Source of the DNA: Clostridiaceae bacterium | GTDB taxonomy: Bacteria > Bacillota > Clostridia > Oscillospirales > Acutalibacteraceae | Direction of reading: 5' to 3' | Assembly: GCA_016297555.1 (NCBI GenBank) | Contig: JAEDGK010000037.1 | Span: forward strand, 1-16,712 | DNA length: 16,712 nucleotides | In this document: positions 1-6,611 of the stretch, piece after piece | Position numbering within the stretch: position 1 is the stretch's first letter | Layout of the letters: each line of letters begins with the position of its first letter | Notes under the pieces: model-generated | The model's input: only the letters and a program-made list of their open reading frames with translations | What the model was told of the DNA's origin: nothing | Databases searched by the model: none | Position numbers and translations under genes: made by a program

Positions 1-17
1 TTCGAAGTGAAACAAAT

Positions 18-44
18 GTAGGGCGGCTTGCCCACAAGCCGCCG
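18..44 (+). repeat. GTAG-headed REP hairpin, left arm of inverted pair
   Basis: The arm starts with GTAG and then folds on itself: a 9-bp stem (22-30 with 35-43) closes a 4-base CCCA loop. The whole 27 bases recur as a perfect reverse complement at 215-241. A GTAG tetranucleotide at the 5' foot of a short palindrome is the hallmark of REP elements mobilised by RAYT transposases, and a RAYT gene lies at 7051-7578. That this RAYT acts on this repeat is inference. The arms face so that both GTAG feet point outward. Confidence 0.8.
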
Positions 45-72
45 TTAAAGCATCTCGATTATACGGCAAAAT

Positions 73-191
73 CAATCCTCAGTCCTACGGACAGCTCCTT
101 TTCTAAGGAGCCCATAGCAGTAAGCCTACTGTTAACATTAGCCTCCTTTGGCAAAGGAGGTGGATTTTGCGAAGCAAAAGACGGAGGATTG
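73..191. mobile_element. MITE-like non-coding element with terminal inverted repeats and internal hairpins
   Basis: The ends are imperfect terminal inverted repeats: CAATCCTCAGTC at 73-84 and the complement of CAATCCTCCGTC at 180-191 (11 of 12 match). Between them are successive hairpins: 94-100 with 105-111, 118-122 with 127-131, 142-149 with 153-160, and 165-170 with 174-179. There is no open frame of useful length. The design, with CAATCC ends and CTCCTT/AAGGAG and CCTCCTTT/AAAGGAGG stems, resembles a dispersed repeat I recall from Ruminococcaceae genomes; I could not search for copies. A target duplication is not clear. It lies wholly inside the REP pair 18-241. Confidence 0.65.
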
Positions 192-214
192 GAAATAAAA
201 AACAATCATATTTT

Positions 215-241
215 CGGCGGCTTGTGGGCAAGCCGCCCTAC
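215..241 (-). repeat. GTAG-headed REP hairpin, right arm of inverted pair
   Basis: This is the exact reverse complement of 18-44 over 27 bases; similarity stops at both ends of the arm. It carries the same 9-bp self-complementary stem and ends in CTAC on the plus strand, so its GTAG foot is on the minus strand. Together the arms span 224 bp, close to the 215 bp spanned by the pair inside the transposase gene (7165-7379). It lies 25 bases upstream of the promoter at 267-294. Confidence 0.8.
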
Positions 242-266
242 TCCGCTTTATAACCGAAAATTTGCG

Positions 267-294
267 TTGACTTTTATAACACAGATGATATAAT
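267..294 (+). promoter_or_regulatory. Sigma-A type promoter for the ABM monooxygenase gene
   Basis: A TTGACT -35 box (267-272) and a TATAAT -10 box (289-294) are separated by 16 bases, and a TGA immediately before the -10 box makes an extended -10. The gene start follows 38 bases downstream. Confidence 0.8.
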
Positions 295-332
295 CAAGGC
301 AAAGGTAAATAAGAATTTGTTGAGGTGTTTTT

Positions 333-665
333 ATGGCAATAACAGTAAATATTTACTATTCAGGAACAAACGGAAATGCAAGAAAATTTGCAGAAGAAAT
401 GATATCAACGGGAATTGTTAACGAAATCCGTGCCGAAGAAGGCAATTTGAAATATGAATACTTTTTTCCAATGAATGACAATGAAACCGTTCTTTTGATT
501 GATAGTTGGGAAAACCAGTCGGCACTCGACATACACCATAAGTCAACGATGATGTCAAAAATCATCAGTTTGCGTGAAAAGTATAATTTAAGTATGAAGG
601 TTGAACGGTATATTACCGATAAATCGGGTGTTCCCGATAAAGACAAAGTGTTCATAAAAGAATAA
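333..665 (+). CDS. Antibiotic biosynthesis monooxygenase (ABM) domain protein, putative quinol monooxygenase
   Basis: This 110-residue protein has the size and pattern of the ABM ferredoxin-like fold. An N-terminal strand (ITVNIYY) is followed by a helix, a strand region around YEYFFP, and the family's signature segment LLIDSWENQSALDIHHKS (about residues 54-71), in which the W and the H-H-K-S portion are typical. Such proteins (YgiN/LsrG-like) form dimers, are cytoplasmic, and oxidise quinols or other small substrates without a cofactor; the substrate here is unknown. The ATG at 333 is preceded by GAGGTG (322-327) at 5-base spacing. It has its own promoter (267-294) and ends before a strong hairpin (697-731), so it is probably monocistronic. 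The family call is fairly secure, the specific reaction is not. Confidence 0.75.
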   Translation: MAITVNIYYSGTNGNARKFAEEMISTGIVNEIRAEEGNLKYEYFFPMNDNETVLLIDSWENQSALDIHHKSTMMSKIISLREKYNLSMKVERYITDKSGVPDKDKVFIKE

Positions 666-696
666 ATAACTTCAAATTTATCATAACCCAACAACC

Positions 697-731
697 AAAG
701 CCTGAGAAGAAAACAAATCTTCTCAGGCTTT
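697..731. terminator. Convergent intrinsic terminator (hairpin)
   Basis: A perfect 14-bp stem (697-710 with 718-731) closes a 7-base A-rich loop. The stem ends in AAA/TTT, so either strand reads out through some U residues, although no long T tract follows on either side. It sits between the plus-strand ABM gene (ends 665) and the minus-strand DUF4838 gene (ends 770) and probably serves both. Confidence 0.75.
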
Positions 732-769
732 AATGCTTTATGTGAATACAGACCTACGCAAGAAAATAA

Positions 770-2779
770 TCAGTCCTTGCCGTGCTTTTTCTTCTTGATT
801 ATTTTATAAACAACCGTGCCTGCGGCGGCAGCGAGGGCGGCTGCACCCGCGACCGACGCGCCGATGATATAAGGCTTCTTTATATCTTTTTTCTCGCCGG
901 CAATCGTTGCTTCAAGGTCGGTTTTGTTGAAGTTTTCGAGGCTGTTCCACTCGCAAACCATTGTAATGCCGTGCTTTTCGCAAAGCTCGTTGATTTTTGC
1001 CAAAGCGGCTTTTCTCTCGGCGTCGCTGATTTCGGGCAGGAGCACGGCGGCATATTCAACCGACAGCTCGATTGCCTCTATGCGGCTTTCAAGCTCGGAA
1101 TTGCCCGCAACGGCGGCTTTGGCTTCGCTGATAAGTTCTTTATATTTTTTAACATTATTCTCCGACAGATAGCCCGAATAGTGAGGCATCAAGCCGTCAT
1201 AAAGCCCGAGCTTTTTGCCCGAAGCGCAAAGCTCGGAAGCGCAGAGATTCATATATTCAATGACTTTCGGCGCGGCTTCGCCGTAATAAGCGGCAACATA
1301 TTTTGAAACACATTCCGCAACATCGGTTCCGCTGCCCTCCCACATCAGGCGGGAGAGAACATAGGAGCGCAGGCAGGCAAATTCGCCGCCTTTTTCGCGG
1401 GATGCCTGATGAAAAACGCCGATAATATTGTTTTCCTCATAGAATTGCTGGTTCTTTGCCTGAACGGCAAAATTCGGGAACGGCATTAGCAGATGAGCAA
1501 AGTTAACCACATAGTCCCAGACGACGATTTTATCGGTTATCTTTGACCATTCCTCAACCTGCGCCTTGAATTCGGCAGAGTTTGCATTTGCGCCGTCAAG
1601 ATATGATGAAGCCTGGTCGCCGGGCATTGAGCAGAGCTTTATAACGACATTAGGCTCGGCTTTTATGTTTTTCGGGGCTTTCAGAGTGTGAAGATATGCC
1701 AAAGTAGAAATATACTTATCGGGAAATGCCTTTGCAAGCTTGTTTAAAAACGGCAGTAGGGTTCCCATGCCCGTGCCGCCCGCCGCTTTATCGGCGGCTT
1801 TGCAGGCTTCACATTGACAGCCTGCGAGCGAGGGATTGTCATTGCCGCTGAAATCCCAATACATTACATCGGGATTTTCTTCGATTTTTTTAGCAAGAGA
1901 GTTTTTGACTATCTCAAAAACCTCGGGGTTGCTAAGGCACAGATAAGCCTCGCGGTTGTCATAGCTCGTTACGCGAACACCGTCTTTTTCCGAAAAATAT
2001 TCGGGATGCTCGGCAAAATAATCATCGGGAGAAAGATAATCATAGCAATCGTGGCACCATGTTCCCCAACCCTCATACTGCAATTCTTCAATTGACTTTT
2101 CGGGGTTGTCGCTTTCAACATCAATTCCGTTAAGTCTGATCTTCGCCGCCCAGTTATCCTGAACGGTTTCATAAGCATAAACATCACGCCAGCTTGTTGC
2201 GGGCTTGAAAACCCTGTCGGTTTTTTCAAGGCAGACGGTTTTGTTTTCGGGAATAAATGTATCGTCGGGAGTCAGGAACATACAGCCCAAGAAGTCCTCG
2301 ATGAAGCCGTAAACGCCGTTTCTTGACCCTGCCTGCGTTGCTCCGCAAATTGAAATATCAGTGTCTCCGATAACAATTCTGTAACCGTCGGAAATGTCGC
2401 CGTTCGGGCGCTCCGTTCCCAAAGCCGAGTCAATGCAGATGTTCCGAGCCGATGAATCAGCCTGACTTTCGATTATGACAGGCAAAGCCGTGCCCGTCAT
2501 TCTTTCAAATACATTTTGAAGTGTTTCGGCGGCTTCGCGCAGAGCTTTTGAGCAGTCCTGCGGAAGAACAATGGAAAATTCGGTTTTGCCGTTGTCAAAC
2601 ACAATCAGCTTGTTGCTGCTCTTCTCGGAAAGGCTGTTCATCTGCAAAGCTTCTTGAGGAAAGCTCTCAAATTTAATCGGTTCAACCGAATTTTTGCCCG
2701 CCGCACAGGCGCAAAGCGTGTTTGATGCGGAAATAACAAGAGCGGTAACCGAAGCGATTGCCTTTTTTAAATGTTTCAT
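770..2779 (-). CDS. Secreted DUF4838-domain protein, probably carbohydrate-related, C-terminally membrane anchored
   Basis: The 669-residue product begins with a signal peptide (MKHLKKAIASVTALVISASN, then a Cys/Ala-rich cleavage region). Its N-terminal third contains YGFIEDFLGCMFLTPDD (about 155-171), which resembles the alpha-glucuronidase-like N-terminal fold seen ahead of DUF4838. The DUF4838 core follows, with the diagnostic segment around SGNDNPSLAGCQCEACKAAD (about 313-332; two Cys two residues apart), then ISTLAYLHT and VVIKLCSMPG. Residues about 637-661 form one hydrophobic helix followed by KKKKHGKD, the pattern of a C-terminal membrane anchor with a positive stop-transfer tail and no LPXTG motif. 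DUF4838 proteins are often found among polysaccharide-degradation genes, so a cell-surface glycan role is likely, but the reaction is unknown. The LCAC near the signal cleavage site could also be read as a poor lipobox. It is transcribed alone from the promoter at 2829-2857. Confidence 0.8.
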   Translation of the reverse strand: MKHLKKAIASVTALVISASNTLCACAAGKNSVEPIKFESFPQEALQMNSLSEKSSNKLIVFDNGKTEFSIVLPQDCSKALREAAETLQNVFERMTGTALPVIIESQADSSARNICIDSALGTERPNGDISDGYRIVIGDTDISICGATQAGSRNGVYGFIEDFLGCMFLTPDDTFIPENKTVCLEKTDRVFKPATSWRDVYAYETVQDNWAAKIRLNGIDVESDNPEKSIEELQYEGWGTWCHDCYDYLSPDDYFAEHPEYFSEKDGVRVTSYDNREAYLCLSNPEVFEIVKNSLAKKIEENPDVMYWDFSGNDNPSLAGCQCEACKAADKAAGGTGMGTLLPFLNKLAKAFPDKYISTLAYLHTLKAPKNIKAEPNVVIKLCSMPGDQASSYLDGANANSAEFKAQVEEWSKITDKIVVWDYVVNFAHLLMPFPNFAVQAKNQQFYEENNIIGVFHQASREKGGEFACLRSYVLSRLMWEGSGTDVAECVSKYVAAYYGEAAPKVIEYMNLCASELCASGKKLGLYDGLMPHYSGYLSENNVKKYKELISEAKAAVAGNSELESRIEAIELSVEYAAVLLPEISDAERKAALAKINELCEKHGITMVCEWNSLENFNKTDLEATIAGEKKDIKKPYIIGASVAGAAALAAAAGTVVYKIIKKKKHGKD

Positions 2780-2828
2780 AGCCGTAAAGTCCTTTCGTGT
2801 AAAAACAAATGTTAAAATAACTGTTATT

Positions 2829-2857
2829 AGTATAAATTGCTATCGCTCTTTCGTCAA
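2829..2857 (-). promoter_or_regulatory. Sigma-A type promoter for the DUF4838 gene
   Basis: On the minus strand TTGACG (2857-2852) and TATACT (2834-2829) are separated by 17 bases, close to the vegetative consensus. The start codon of the DUF4838 gene follows 49 bases downstream, with AAAGGA upstream of the ATG. Confidence 0.75.
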
Positions 2858-2964
2858 TGTTTTTCTTTACATTTTCAAAGAAAAGCAACGCTGTTCCCGA
2901 GAGATGTTAAGCGGATAAAGCCGTAAAGAATTTCAAAACCGTACACTTTTGCCTGTATTTGTGC

Positions 2965-2993
2965 TTGAACGGAAGACGGAAAAAGTGTAAAAT
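2965..2993 (+). promoter_or_regulatory. Sigma-A type promoter for the membrane protein gene at 3027
   Basis: TTGAAC (2965-2970) and TAAAAT (2988-2993) are separated by 17 bases, and the ribosome binding site AAGGAG follows at 3013-3018. It is divergent from the promoter at 2829-2857. I see no clear operator between the two. Confidence 0.7.
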
Positions 2994-3026
2994 AAAGGCA
3001 AGAAATATAAACAAGGAGTGGTATTT

Positions 3027-3698
3027 TTGTCACAGGCATCTAAACTCAAAAAGCAGGCGGAGCTTGCAAAAAAGCCGACCGTAAAGCAGGCGTTTTTAAC
3101 TTTTGTTTATGCTTTAACGGATAACAGAAGCTTCTGCATGGCGTGGCTGATAGCGGGATTTATTTTCTTTACCGTTTACGGCTTTATCGATAATCCCGAC
3201 CTTGCAAAAACCGCAAGCGTAATCGGCAAAACTCATCCGAGGCTGTTTGTGTGGTGGGCTGTTTTTTCGGGAGTTTCGCTCTATCTCAATTTGCAATATC
3301 TCTATAAGCTCAATTCTTTCCGTGACGGAAAGCTTGCAAAAGTCGGCAACATATGCACATATCTCGGCGTTATCTGCATTTTTGCCTGCGTCAACATTCC
3401 GTCGGTTGAGCCTGAGGACGGCAAAACGCTCCAGATGATAGCTCATTGGTCAACCGCCCTGCTGTTTGCGGCGTTCTTTGCGGCGGCGATAATTGTATAT
3501 CTTCTGCATATGTCAATGAAAAAGAGCGTTAAGCATCTGATAATGCTCATTGTTCTTTCTCTCACGCTTGTGCTGATGGTAGTTTTGCTTGCTATATTCG
3601 GAAAGAGCGGAGGAATCGAAAGCATACCGATGTGGGTGGCTTACATAATCGTTTTCCTGATGAACTACACAAAGCCCTTTCAGCCCGTAAAGAAATAA
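3027..3698 (+). CDS. Six-helix integral membrane protein of unknown function (TTG start)
   Basis: I do not recognise this protein. After a basic, cytoplasm-like N-terminus (SQASKLKKQAELAKK), about six hydrophobic segments can be read: FCMAWLIAGFIFFTVYGF, LFVWWAVFSGVSLYL, ICTYLGVICIFACV, HWSTALLFAAFFAAAIIVYL, LIMLIVLSLTLVLMVVLL and MWVAYIIVFLMNY. No catalytic or transporter motif stands out. Start choice: the frame is open from a GTG at 3018, but that codon overlaps the AAGGAG (3013-3018) itself. The in-frame TTG at 3027 lies 8 bases after this ribosome binding site, so TTG 3027 is preferred, giving 223 residues. It has its own promoter (2965-2993) and terminator (3709-3758), and converges on the PAP2 gene. 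Confidence 0.75.
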   Translation: MSQASKLKKQAELAKKPTVKQAFLTFVYALTDNRSFCMAWLIAGFIFFTVYGFIDNPDLAKTASVIGKTHPRLFVWWAVFSGVSLYLNLQYLYKLNSFRDGKLAKVGNICTYLGVICIFACVNIPSVEPEDGKTLQMIAHWSTALLFAAFFAAAIIVYLLHMSMKKSVKHLIMLIVLSLTLVLMVVLLAIFGKSGGIESIPMWVAYIIVFLMNYTKPFQPVKK

Positions 3699-3708
3699 CG
3701 GAAAATTT

Positions 3709-3758
3709 AAAGAGACTGTGTTTTAACCGTTTCGGTTTTACACAGTCTCTTTTTTCTT
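3709..3758 (+). terminator. Strong rho-independent terminator, probably used from both sides
   Basis: A 13-bp perfect outer stem (3709-3721 with 3740-3752) has a second small complementary pair (AACCG/CGGTT) inside its loop and runs directly into a T tract on the plus strand (to about 3755). The left flank is A-rich, so the minus-strand transcript of the convergent PAP2 gene (ends 3770) could terminate here too. Confidence 0.9.
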
Positions 3759-3769
3759 TGGATATTCTG

Positions 3770-4396
3770 TTAAGCCGCGTTTTTCTTTGCGCGCTTTTTG
3801 TCAACCGCTTTGCAGATTGCATTAACAATAACAAAGCCGATTATACCGTAGATTATGCCCACAACAACGCCGCCGAGAACGTCGGTGCAGTAATGAACAT
3901 GAACATAAATTCTCGTAAAGCCGATGATTGCCGCAATTATGTAAGCCGGAACGGCAAATCTTGCTTTCTTAACGGCAAGGGTCAGAGCCGTTGCCGCCGC
4001 AAAGCCCGCCGAGGTGTGTCCCGAGGGGAATGACCAACTTGAGGGGCGGCTGATAAGGTCGGGGTAGTTATATTCGCTTGCCCATTTTGCCGCAAGCTCA
4101 GGCATATTTTTAATGCCCTCCCAGTCGGTGAGAAGATTAAAGGGCCTCGGCCTTGCGATGAGCTCTTTCAGAATAAGATTGTTGCCGACTTCCATAACAA
4201 GCAGAGCGCCTATCATTGCAAAGCCGACCTTGCGGTATTTCTTGGTGATAAGGAAAATAAGTGAGAGAAGTATCCAGAAAATTCCCGAATCGCCCCAATG
4301 AGTGAAGAAAACCATTATCGGGTTAAGCCAATCAGCCCATATGTGCTGTTCAATGAAACTGAAAACAGACAGGTCAAAATTGAGAATTGCTTCCAA
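3770..4396 (-). CDS. PAP2-superfamily membrane phosphatase (undecaprenyl-diphosphatase-like)
   Basis: The 208-residue membrane protein carries all three PAP2 acid-phosphatase motifs: K77-x6-RP (KELIARPRP, 77-85), PSGH (124-127) and R162-x5-H168-x3-D172 (TRIYVHVHYCTD). In this family the two histidines and the arginines bind and hydrolyse a phospho-ester or diphosphate of a lipid. In Bacillota the closest roles are recycling of undecaprenyl diphosphate (BcrC type) or phosphatidylglycerol-phosphate dephosphorylation; which applies here cannot be read from sequence. About five to six hydrophobic segments surround the motifs, and the C-terminus is lysine-rich (DKKRAKKNAA). The start is a TTG (4396-4394), supported by AAAGGA at 4411-4406 with 9-base spacing; there is no in-frame ATG nearby. 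Confidence 0.9.
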   Translation of the reverse strand: MEAILNFDLSVFSFIEQHIWADWLNPIMVFFTHWGDSGIFWILLSLIFLITKKYRKVGFAMIGALLVMEVGNNLILKELIARPRPFNLLTDWEGIKNMPELAAKWASEYNYPDLISRPSSWSFPSGHTSAGFAAATALTLAVKKARFAVPAYIIAAIIGFTRIYVHVHYCTDVLGGVVVGIIYGIIGFVIVNAICKAVDKKRAKKNAA

Positions 4397-4436
4397 AGAA
4401 TATCATCCTTTCTTTTTCGGTAGTTCCGATTTATAT

Positions 4437-4465
4437 ATTATCGCTTTTATTATCAAAAATTTCAA
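4437..4465 (-). promoter_or_regulatory. Candidate promoter for the PAP2 gene
   Basis: On the minus strand TTGAAA (4465-4460) and GATAAT (4442-4437) are separated by 17 bases. The region is very AT-rich, and a second reading with TTGATA at 4456-4451 is possible, so the exact boxes are uncertain. Confidence 0.5.
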
Positions 4466-4556
4466 GAGGTTTGGGCAACTTTTTTGATATTGAGGGTGAT
4501 TTTTGTATTTAACGGAGCAAAAATCAAAGAATAATCCTAAGAAAAGGGGTGATACA

Positions 4557-4709
4557 ATGGCAAAGTTTTTTACCGATAATTCCGAGCTGCGCTCCGAATT
4601 TGACAAGCTGCCTGCGGCTGTTAAAAACGCGATAATCGAAGCGGGTGTTGAAATCAGCTCGGTTGAGCAGCTCAAAAAGGCAGCCCGAAGCATTGAGGAG
4701 AATATGTAA
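4557..4709 (+). CDS. Small 50-residue protein of unknown function
   Basis: I do not recognise a family. The product is short, soluble and acidic: MAKFFTDNSELRSEFDKLP, a probable helix (AAVKNAIIEAG), then a second acidic amphipathic helix (SVEQLKKAARSIEENM). No cysteines, membrane segment or signal peptide are present. An open frame extends upstream to 4503, but the ATG at 4557 has a clear GGGG ribosome binding site (4546-4549, 7-base spacing), so the short form is preferred. It is preceded only by a weak promoter-like match and lies between the divergent PAP2 gene and the strong promoter at 4715-4743. The good ribosome binding site and codon-like composition suggest a real gene, but expression is not shown. 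Confidence 0.6.
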   Translation: MAKFFTDNSELRSEFDKLPAAVKNAIIEAGVEISSVEQLKKAARSIEENM

Positions 4710-4714
4710 AGCTC

Positions 4715-4743
4715 TTGCAATTCGGCGGTTCATAAGTTATAAT
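4715..4743 (+). promoter_or_regulatory. Sigma-A type promoter of the femAB-thuA-dut-RAYT operon
   Basis: TTGCAA (4715-4720) and a perfect TATAAT (4738-4743) have exactly 17 bases between them. The expected transcription start, about 7 bases downstream (near 4750), coincides with the first base of the hairpin at 4750-4790. Confidence 0.8.
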
Positions 4744-4749
4744 ACAAAT

Positions 4750-4790
4750 ATATACTTTTGCGTGGTTCGGTTGCCGAGGCAAAAGTATAT
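4750..4790 (+). promoter_or_regulatory. 5'-terminal leader hairpin (or operator palindrome) before the FemAB-like gene
   Basis: A perfect 12-bp inverted repeat (4750-4761 with 4779-4790) closes a 17-base loop that contains a smaller 4-bp stem (4767-4770 with 4774-4777). No T tract follows, so it is not an intrinsic terminator. Its position at the predicted transcript start suggests a 5' mRNA-stabilising hairpin or a protein-binding palindrome; neither is shown. Confidence 0.55.
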
Positions 4791-4824
4791 TACTTATCAG
4801 CAAAAATGATTGTGAGGATATAAA

Positions 4825-5856
4825 GTGAAAACACAGATTGTCTATATAAACGGCGCGCAGGAGCTTGATTCGTTTGTTGCCGCCCATAAAAACGGTCATT
4901 TTCTCCAAACCTCGCTCTGGGGCAGGGTTAAGGATGATTGGAAATGGTTCGGCATTATTTGCAGAAATGACGGCGGCGAAATCACGGGAACGCTTGCGGT
5001 GCTGCTCCGCCGAATATCAAAGCTGCCTTACCATATGATGTATGCCCCGCGCGGCCCCGTGTGCGATTTTGACGATGAGGAAACCTTTTCCGCGCTCATA
5101 AACGCCGCCAAGCTTGAGGGCAAAAAATATAACGCTTACGAGCTTAAAATTGACAAGGATGTGCCTGCCGACAATGAGGCTTACAGAGCCATGGCAGTTT
5201 CACAGGGCTTCAAGCTGAAAGGCGCAACGGTTAATTTTGAGGATTTTCAGTGCCGCTGTGTTATAAGAATTCATATTGACGGCAGAAGTGAGGACGAGGT
5301 TTTCGCCTCGTTTCATTCCGACCACCGCCGCAAGATAAGAATTGCGATTAAAAACAATGTTGAGATTAAAATTCACGGAAGCGAAAAGGCGGATGTGTTT
5401 TATTCGCTTATGAAAGAAACCTGCGAAAGAGACGGATTTGAGCTGCGCTCCGCAAAATATTTTGCAAAAATTCTCGACTGCTTCGGCGACAAGGCTCGGC
5501 TTTATATGGCATATTATGAGGGCGAGCCGATAGCGGGCGCGATTTCCGTTTTGTGGGGCGACAAGGTCTGGTATTTCTACGGCGCTTCGTCAAACTCCAA
5601 CAGAAAGGTAATGCCTAACTACCTGCTTCAATGGGAAATGATTAAATGGGCAATCGAAAGCGGCTGCCGGATTTATGATTTCAGAGGGGTAGCGGGCGTT
5701 ATTGACGAGAGCAACCCGCTGTTCGGGCTTTACCGCTTCAAACACCGCTTCGGCGGCGACTATGTTGAATTTATGGGCGAGATGGATTTGATAATCAAGC
5801 CCGCCGCGGCAAAAATTGTTGCCGCTTCACAGGAAATAATTAAAAAAATCAGATAA
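4825..5856 (+). CDS. FemAB-family aminoacyltransferase (peptidoglycan bridge / lipid II-finger type)
   Basis: The 343-residue protein has the double-GNAT layout of the Fem family. The N-terminal part contains FLQTSLWGRVKDDWKW (about 26-41) and YAPRGPVCDFDDEE; the second part has SDHRRKIRIAIKNNVEI (about 165-181) and the most diagnostic block GASSNSNRKVMPNYLLQWEMI ending in YDFRGV, close to the usual NYLLQWE...YDFxG signature. Fem proteins are cytoplasmic and use aminoacyl-tRNA to add amino acids to the stem peptide of lipid II. The amino acid added here is not deducible. It is shorter than staphylococcal FemA (about 420 residues) because the tRNA-synthetase-like coiled-coil insertion is absent, as in many Clostridia homologues. 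The start is GTG at 4825, with GAGG at 4814-4817. It is first in an operon driven from 4715-4743. Confidence 0.87.
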   Translation: MKTQIVYINGAQELDSFVAAHKNGHFLQTSLWGRVKDDWKWFGIICRNDGGEITGTLAVLLRRISKLPYHMMYAPRGPVCDFDDEETFSALINAAKLEGKKYNAYELKIDKDVPADNEAYRAMAVSQGFKLKGATVNFEDFQCRCVIRIHIDGRSEDEVFASFHSDHRRKIRIAIKNNVEIKIHGSEKADVFYSLMKETCERDGFELRSAKYFAKILDCFGDKARLYMAYYEGEPIAGAISVLWGDKVWYFYGASSNSNRKVMPNYLLQWEMIKWAIESGCRIYDFRGVAGVIDESNPLFGLYRFKHRFGGDYVEFMGEMDLIIKPAAAKIVAASQEIIKKIR

Positions 5857-5867
5857 GGAGAATTGCA

Positions 5868-6611
5868 ATGATAAGAGTTACGGTTTGGAACGAGGGCGTT
5901 CATGAAAAGCTCAGCAACGAGGTCGCGGGAGTTTATCCTGCGGGAATTCACGGCTGCATTAAGAATTTTCTTTCTTCTCAGGAGGGTATGAAAATCCGCA
6001 CCGCCACTCTTGCACAGCGCCGCTGCGGACTTTCCGACGAGGTTTTGGAGGAAACCGATGTTCTCATCTGGTGGGGACATATGGCTCACGACAAAGTGCC
6101 CGATAAGCTTGTTGAGAAAATACATAACCGTGTGCTTGCGGGTATGGGTCTTATCGTTCTTCATTCGGGTCATCATTCCAAAATTTTTAAGTCCCTTATG
6201 GGCACAACCTGCAATCTGCGCTGGAGAGACGGCGACAGAGAAAGAATTTGGAACATTAATCCCGCTCATCCCATAGCTCAGGGAATACCTCCTCATTTCA
6301 GCCTGCCCGTTGAAGAGATGTACGGCGAGCAGTTTGATATTCCAACTCCCGATGAAATTGTTTTTCTCGGCTGGTTTGCAGGCGGCGAGGTTTTCCGCTC
6401 GGGCTGCTGCTGGCAGAGAGGCTTGGGCAAGATATTCTATTTCCAGCCCGGTCATGAGAGCAATCCTACCTTCCATAACGAATATGTTCAGAGAATTATA
6501 ATCAACGCGGTTCGCTGGGCGGCACCGCTCAATTCCGTTAAGGAGCCCATTGCCTGCTATCATAAGAAAATCTCTCCCGAGGAAAGATACAAGGAGCGTA
6601 GTGTTAAGTAA
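5868..6611 (+). CDS. ThuA-domain (trehalose utilisation family) protein
   Basis: The 247-residue protein matches the ThuA glutamine-amidotransferase-like fold across its length: MIRVTVWNEGVHE at the start, VLIWWGHMAHDKVPD (about 65-79), GLIVLHSGHHSKIFKSL (about 95-111), INPAHPIAQGIP (about 130-141) and a C-terminal PGHESNPTFHNEYVQRII. The conserved His and Glu positions are present. ThuA was named from rhizobial trehalose/disaccharide utilisation, but the biochemical role of the family is poorly defined, and nothing nearby points to trehalose. The ATG follows AAGGAG (5855-5860) at 7-base spacing, and that site overlaps the stop codon of the preceding gene. The downstream dut start overlaps its own stop as TAATG, so the genes are transcribed together. 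Confidence 0.85.
   Translation: MIRVTVWNEGVHEKLSNEVAGVYPAGIHGCIKNFLSSQEGMKIRTATLAQRRCGLSDEVLEETDVLIWWGHMAHDKVPDKLVEKIHNRVLAGMGLIVLHSGHHSKIFKSLMGTTCNLRWRDGDRERIWNINPAHPIAQGIPPHFSLPVEEMYGEQFDIPTPDEIVFLGWFAGGEVFRSGCCWQRGLGKIFYFQPGHESNPTFHNEYVQRIIINAVRWAAPLNSVKEPIACYHKKISPEERYKERSVK

Noticed and set aside
1..332. CRISPR array or small RNA gene in the repeat-rich first 330 bases
   Set aside because: There are only two copies of the 27-mer, in inverted not direct orientation, and no promoter-terminator pair for a separate RNA; the REP and MITE reading explains the structure.
782..1306. Plus-strand open frame of 174 codons inside the DUF4838 gene
   Set aside because: It is antisense to a well-supported gene, its translation matches no family, and it has no ribosome binding site that I can see.
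4483..4512. Promoter for the small gene at 4557 (TTGATA and TATTTA)
   Set aside because: The -10 match is poor, and the surrounding T-rich sequence makes it unreliable.
5760..6563. Minus-strand open frame of 267 codons across the ThuA and FemAB genes
   Set aside because: The plus strand carries two recognisable, tightly spaced genes with ribosome binding sites; the minus frame is a by-product of codon bias.
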